DNA of 44,811 nucleotides, from assembly GCF_029955155.1 (NCBI RefSeq), contig NZ_JAPNOZ010000004.1, positions 291,085-335,895 on the forward strand, written 5' to 3'. Origin of the DNA: Psychrobacillus sp. NEAU-3TGS. Lineage in GTDB: Bacteria; Bacillota; Bacilli; Bacillales_A; Planococcaceae. A program made the translations under genes and the position numbers. How positions within the stretch are numbered: the first letter of the stretch is position 1; each line of letters opens with the position of its first letter. Below the pieces are notes generated by a model that was not told where the DNA came from, did not search any database, and saw only the letters and a list, made by a program, of their open reading frames with translations. This document shows positions 41,131 through 44,811 of this stretch, in pieces.

Positions 41131-43299
41131 TTGGAAATGAAGAAAATGCTTCAGCTTGTTTCTAAAGAAACTGGCGTTAAATCATCACAAGCTGAACAGG
41201 TTATCAAATTATTAGAAGAAGGAAATACAGTTCCTTTTATCGCACGTTATAGAAAAGAACAAACTGGTTCGTTAGATGAGGTCCAAATAAAAGCAATTGA
41301 AGATCGCTACAACTACATACAACAACTAGAGCAGCGAAAAGAAGAAGTGATACGTCTTATTGACGAGCAAGGGAAATTAACAGAAGAACTAAGTAGCGCT
41401 ATTCAAAATGCAACTGTTTTGCAACGAGTAGAAGATTTATATCGCCCATTCAAGCAAAAACGTAGAACAAAGGCGACGATTGCTAAAGAAAAAGGCTTAG
41501 AACCACTTGCGAGTCTATTGATGACCTTTCCAAAAGAGTCAGTTGCTGTTTTAGCTGAGGACTTTTTAAATGAAGAACGAGAAGTACTAACAATAGAAGA
41601 AGCTTTACATGGTGCACGTGACATACTAGCTGAGCAATTTGCGGATGATGCAAAAATTCGAGAACAAATCCGCAATATTTCACGCATAGACGGACAAATA
41701 ATCAGTGCTTTGAAAAAGGCCGAATTAGACGAGAAAAACGTCTATGAGATGTATTATGAATACGCAGAACCGGTAAAAAAAATAGTTCCACATCGTATAT
41801 TAGCACTTAATCGTGGGGAAAAAGAGGATGTTTTAAAAGTAAGTGTCCAAGTACCGATTAACAAGGTAACGACCGTTATGCAAACAGAGTGGATACCTAA
41901 TCATTCATCAAGTGATGCAATAGAACATGTAAAACTGGCAATAGAGGACTCCTACAAACGCCTGATACAGCCTTCTGTAGAGCGTGAAATTCGAACGGAG
42001 CTTACTGAAAAAGCTGAAGCACAAGCAATTCATATTTTTTCAGAGAACCTACGAAATCTTCTATTACAGCCGCCGTTAAAAGGAAAAGTGATTCTTGGCG
42101 TCGATCCTGCATATCGTACTGGATGTAAACTAGCAGTAGTTGATGACACTGGTAAACTATTGGAGGTTTCCGCAATCTATCCGCATGCACCAAAAATGGA
42201 TATAGAAGGTTCGAAAAAGAAAGTACTTTCTTATATTAAAAAGTACCCGATTTCATTAATTGCTATTGGCAACGGTACTGCTTCTCGTGAAACGGAGCAG
42301 TTTATAGTAGATTGTCTGAAAGAAGTTGATGGTGAAGTTGCGTACGTTATTGTCAATGAGGCTGGGGCAAGTGTCTATTCAGCATCTGAAACCGCAAGGC
42401 ACGAGTTCCCTGATCTTCAAGTGGAGCAGCGAAGTGCAGTATCAATCGCAAGAAGATTACAAGACCCACTAGCCGAACTAGTTAAAATAGATCCAAAAGC
42501 GGTAGGGGTAGGGCAATACCAACATGACGTGTCACAGAAAAAATTATCCGAGTCGCTCTCTTTTATAGTAGAAACTGCTGTTAACCAAGTTGGAGTGAAC
42601 GTAAATACCGCATCTGCATCGCTTTTACAATATGTTTCTGGTTTATCTAAAACAGTTGCAGAAAATGTGGTGAATTTAAGAAATGAGCAAGGAAGATTCA
42701 CTTCCAGAGCTCAGCTAAAGAAAATACCTCGCCTAGGTGCAAAAACATATGAGCAAGCAATTGGATTTTTAAGAATCCCAGATGCAAAGAATCTATTCGA
42801 TGCCACAGGAATTCACCCGGAAAGTTATAAGGCTGCCGAACAAGTACTAACAATTGTAGGATTGAAAAAAGAACAAATTGGCTCCAAAGAAGCGGAAGAG
42901 GCTTTAAAAAACATTTCAATAGAAGAGGTAAGTAAAGAATTAGAAATTGGTGACATTACATTAAAAGATATAGTAGACACATTGATCAAACCGGCTCGTG
43001 ATCCACGGGAAGCTTTTCCACAACCTATTTTAAAAACAGATGTGCTTAAAATGGAAGATTTAAAAGCAGGAATGGAACTCCAAGGTACTGTTCGCAATGT
43101 GGTCGACTTTGGTGCATTCGTTGATGTCGGTGTCAAACAAGATGGACTTGTTCACATTTCAAAATTGAAAAAAGGTTTTGTCAAACATCCACTAGATGTT
43201 GTCTCACTAGGAGATATAGTAACTGTATGGGTAGATCAGTTCGATGCAAACAAAGGAAGAATTGCACTTACAATGCTTCCTCCAGAACAACAGGTATAA
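41131..43299 (+). CDS. tex: Tex-family transcription accessory / RNA-binding protein (YdcI)
   Basis: The 722-residue Tex protein has, in order: the helical Tex N-terminal domain (about 1-190, with EGNTVPFIARYRKEQTG), a YqgF/RuvC-like domain (about 325-450, starting ILGVDPAYRTGCKLAVVD), helix-hairpin-helix repeats (about 480-600, VNVNTASASLLQYVSGL) and a C-terminal S1 domain (GTVRNVVDFGAFVDVGVKQD). It binds nucleic acid and influences transcription; Tex is widely conserved. TTG 41131 has the best distance to AAGGAAAGGG; GTG 41122 and ATG 41137 are possible. It follows the sigB operon as in B. subtilis. Confidence 0.93.
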   Translation: MEMKKMLQLVSKETGVKSSQAEQVIKLLEEGNTVPFIARYRKEQTGSLDEVQIKAIEDRYNYIQQLEQRKEEVIRLIDEQGKLTEELSSAIQNATVLQRVEDLYRPFKQKRRTKATIAKEKGLEPLASLLMTFPKESVAVLAEDFLNEEREVLTIEEALHGARDILAEQFADDAKIREQIRNISRIDGQIISALKKAELDEKNVYEMYYEYAEPVKKIVPHRILALNRGEKEDVLKVSVQVPINKVTTVMQTEWIPNHSSSDAIEHVKLAIEDSYKRLIQPSVEREIRTELTEKAEAQAIHIFSENLRNLLLQPPLKGKVILGVDPAYRTGCKLAVVDDTGKLLEVSAIYPHAPKMDIEGSKKKVLSYIKKYPISLIAIGNGTASRETEQFIVDCLKEVDGEVAYVIVNEAGASVYSASETARHEFPDLQVEQRSAVSIARRLQDPLAELVKIDPKAVGVGQYQHDVSQKKLSESLSFIVETAVNQVGVNVNTASASLLQYVSGLSKTVAENVVNLRNEQGRFTSRAQLKKIPRLGAKTYEQAIGFLRIPDAKNLFDATGIHPESYKAAEQVLTIVGLKKEQIGSKEAEEALKNISIEEVSKELEIGDITLKDIVDTLIKPARDPREAFPQPILKTDVLKMEDLKAGMELQGTVRNVVDFGAFVDVGVKQDGLVHISKLKKGFVKHPLDVVSLGDIVTVWVDQFDANKGRIALTMLPPEQQV

Positions 43300-43307
43300 T
43301 AAATAAG

Positions 43308-43342
43308 TAGTTGCCAATGTTAAAGCATTGGACAACTACCTT
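43308..43342 (+). terminator. Terminator 1 after tex
   Basis: GTAGTTGCCAATG pairs with CATTGGACAACTAC around TTAAAG, with one bulge, followed by CTTTT. Confidence 0.75.
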
Positions 43343-43360
43343 TTAACAATAAAGATCCAG

Positions 43361-43405
43361 CGCAAGCATCTTGCCTGCAATGCAGTCATAGATGCTTGCG
43401 TTTTT
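43361..43405 (+). terminator. Terminator 2 after tex
   Basis: CGCAAGCATC and GATGCTTGCG form a perfect 10-base stem with a 20-base loop, followed by five T. It is in tandem with the terminator at 43,308. Confidence 0.7.
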
Positions 43406-43424
43406 CAAATAGGGGTGAAAAAGT

Positions 43425-43895
43425 ATGACAGATGAAAAATTGACTGAACTAGTTTGTAGTGTATCAAAAGAAGTTTTTAGGAAAGACTTTCGACATGATG
43501 CTTATTTTAATAAACGTCTTCGCACGACAGGTGGGAGATACATGTTAAGAACACATCATATAGAAATTAATCCGCTTGTTTTTGAAAAACATGGGATGGA
43601 TGAATTGATCGGGGTAATTAAGCACGAGCTTTGTCATTATCATTTACATATAGAAGGAAAAGGGTATAAACATAGAGATGCAGATTTTAGAGAGCTTTTA
43701 AAAAGAACTAATTCTCCAAGATTTTGTTCAACTCTTGTAGAGCGGGAGGAGCGGGAAAGAAGTAAAATCTATACATATCAATGCGCAAAATGCTCTTTGT
43801 TATATAATCGGAAAATTCGTTTAAATACGAGTAAATACAGATGTGGCAAGTGTTTGGGAGACCTCATTTTAGTTTCTTCAAAAAAACTTAAATAA
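43425..43895 (+). CDS. ydcK: SprT-like zinc metalloprotein (YdcK)
   Basis: The 156-residue SprT-family protein has the metal-binding HELCHYHLH (His67, Glu68, His71) and a C-terminal zinc ribbon with CAKC (Cys120, Cys123) and CGKC (Cys140, Cys143). The fold is that of the SprT/Spartan proteases, but activity of bacterial YdcK-type proteins is not established. The start follows AGGGGTG. It lies between tex and the tRNA cluster, as in B. subtilis. Confidence 0.92.
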   Translation: MTDEKLTELVCSVSKEVFRKDFRHDAYFNKRLRTTGGRYMLRTHHIEINPLVFEKHGMDELIGVIKHELCHYHLHIEGKGYKHRDADFRELLKRTNSPRFCSTLVEREERERSKIYTYQCAKCSLLYNRKIRLNTSKYRCGKCLGDLILVSSKKLK

Positions 43896-43910
43896 ATTCC
43901 ATAAAAGTAG

Positions 43911-43939
43911 TTGACGTTTTGTAAAAGGCTCTCTATAAT
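43911..43939 (+). promoter_or_regulatory. Strong promoter of the tRNA cluster
   Basis: TTGACG (43911-43916), 17 bases, TATAAT (43934-43939): close to consensus, with transcription starting near 43,946, 30 bases before tRNA-Asn. Confidence 0.85.
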
Positions 43940-43975
43940 AGAAAAAGTCGAGAAGAACAAAACGACAAAAAATAT

Positions 43976-44050
43976 TCCGAAGTAGCTCAGTGGTAGAGCA
44001 ATCGGCTGTTAACCGATTGGTCGTAGGTTCGAGTCCTACCTTCGGAGCCA
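43976..44050 (+). tRNA. tRNA-Asn (GTT)
   Basis: Acceptor TCCGAAG/CTTCGGA, anticodon loop CTGTTAA, T-loop GTTCGAG, discriminator G and encoded CCA (44048-44050). Confidence 0.97.
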
Positions 44051-44056
44051 TTATTT

Positions 44057-44128
44057 GGCCCCTTGGTCAAGCGGTTAAGACACCGCCCTTTCACGGCGGT
44101 AACACGGGTTCGAATCCCGTAGGGGTCA
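44057..44128 (+). tRNA. tRNA-Glu (TTC)
   Basis: Acceptor GGCCCCT/AGGGGTC, anticodon loop CTTTCAC, T-loop GTTCGAA, discriminator A. The 3' CCA is not encoded (TTT follows), so it must be added by the CCA enzyme. Confidence 0.96.
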
Positions 44129-44149
44129 TTTCAATTTTATATCTTTAAA

Positions 44150-44225
44150 GGTCCCGTGGTGTAGCGGTTAACATGCCTGCCTGTCACGCAGGAGATCGCC
44201 GGTTCGATCCCGGTCGGGACCGCCA
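44150..44225 (+). tRNA. tRNA-Asp (GTC)
   Basis: Acceptor GGTCCCG/CGGGACC, anticodon loop CTGTCAC, T-loop GTTCGAT, discriminator G, CCA encoded. Confidence 0.97.
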
Positions 44226-44228
44226 TTT

Positions 44229-44303
44229 TGGGGTATAGCCAAGCGGTAAGGCAACGGATTTTGATTCCGTCATGCCCTGGTTCGAATCCAGGTACCCCAG
44301 CCA
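44229..44303 (+). tRNA. tRNA-Gln (TTG)
   Basis: Acceptor TGGGGTA/TACCCCA, anticodon loop TTTTGAT, T-loop GTTCGAA, discriminator G, CCA encoded. Confidence 0.96.
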
Positions 44304-44310
44304 TTTGTAC

Positions 44311-44383
44311 GAGCCATTAGCTCAGTTGGTAGAGCATCTGACTTTTAATCAGAGGGTCGAAGGTTCGAGTCCTTCATGGCTCA
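44311..44383 (+). tRNA. tRNA-Lys (TTT)
   Basis: Acceptor GAGCCAT/ATGGCTC, anticodon loop CTTTTAA, T-loop GTTCGAG, discriminator A followed by TCA, so CCA is not encoded. Confidence 0.96.
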
Positions 44384-44394
44384 TCAATTTATTG

Positions 44395-44423
44395 TTGACA
44401 AATTCGATTGGCGAGAGTATCAT
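44395..44423 (+). promoter_or_regulatory. Internal promoter between tRNA-Lys and tRNA-Leu
   Basis: TTGACA (44395-44400), 17 bases, TATCAT (44418-44423), in the only wide gap (63 bases) of the cluster. It would start transcription just before tRNA-Leu and feed the downstream rRNA leader. Confidence 0.65.
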
Positions 44424-44446
44424 AAGTCTTGTCCAAGTAAAACTAC

Positions 44447-44533
<87 letters not shown>

Positions 44534-44546
44534 AAGCACACATTAA

Positions 44547-44623
<77 letters not shown>

Positions 44624-44652
44624 ATTAAACAATAATATTGAATTTTATATAT

Positions 44653-44726
44653 GCGGGTGTAGTTTAGTGGTAAAACCTCAGCCTTCCAAGCTGATGATGA
44701 GAGTTCGATTCTCTTCACCCGCTCCA
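44653..44726 (+). tRNA. tRNA-Gly (TCC)
   Basis: Acceptor GCGGGTG/CACCCGC, anticodon loop CTTCCAA, T-loop GTTCGAT, discriminator T, CCA encoded. Confidence 0.97.
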
Positions 44727-44811
44727 TCAATTAAAACCATGAACATTGAAAACTGAACATGCAAAACGTTAAGAAATATAGCTTTTCAGATTAACTTGTT
44801 AGTCTGAAAGT
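44727..44811 (+). other. Probable rRNA operon leader at the window edge
   Basis: ATTGAAAACTGAACATGCAA followed by AACGT is the sequence usually found shortly before the 16S gene in bacilli. After it an imperfect hairpin (CTTTTCAGATTAAC with GTTAGTCTGAAAG) runs to the end. No 16S sequence is inside the window. Confidence 0.55.

Noticed and set aside
43300..43424. cmpA, expected between tex and ydcK in B. subtilis
   Set aside because: Both strands hold only two terminators; no 37-residue frame with the CmpA sequence is present.

Overview
The window is a chromosomal segment of a low-GC Gram-positive endospore-forming bacterium. Gene content and order point to Bacillales, most likely the Planococcaceae (Psychrobacillus/Lysinibacillus/Sporosarcina-like); the family is inferred from protein resemblance and synteny, since no 16S gene lies inside the window. 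The right half follows the Bacillus subtilis order ddl-murF / cshA / ydbS-ydbT / ydcA / acpS-ydcC-alr-ndoAI-ndoA / rsbR-S-T-U-V-W-sigB-rsbX / tex / ydcK / tRNA cluster. The left half is accessory and variable.

Left part (1-11,000): a quinone-responsive ring-cleaving dioxygenase gene under a near-perfect MhqR operator but broken by a one-base frameshift; two GNAT acetyltransferases; a DUF4064 membrane protein and a YtxH-like protein, each preceded by a good sigma-B promoter; an MFS exporter; an AraC regulator; a YidC/SpoIIIJ insertase; a VanY-type carboxypeptidase; a cardiolipin synthase; and the cystine transporter TcyP.

Middle (11,000-24,400): an LnrLMN/YfiLMN-like ABC exporter in one operon with an unusual GNAT + class V aminotransferase fusion protein, which is the best candidate for an undescribed system. 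It is followed by a frameshifted XRE-TPR regulator divergent from an MFS exporter, with twin matching operators between them, then another MFS exporter, a CBS protein, a 45-residue orphan protein, RodA, an unknown 246-residue protein and a Gdx/YkkCD-type SMR pair. Three copies of one GC-rich intergenic repeat and one copy of a second hairpin-rich repeat lie in this and the next region.

Right part (24,400-44,811): cell-wall genes (ddl, murF, alr), an esterase, the DEAD-box helicase CshA behind a long structured leader with an early terminator hairpin, the PH-domain pair YdbS/YdbT, a rhomboid protease, AcpS, lipoprotein YdcC, the EndoAI/EndoA toxin-antitoxin pair, the complete stressosome/sigma-B regulatory operon with an internal sigma-B promoter, Tex, a SprT-like protein, and eight tRNAs. 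The tRNAs lead into what looks like the leader of an rRNA operon at the window edge. Sigma-B made here probably drives at least its own rsbV-sigB segment and the two small envelope-related genes near the left end.
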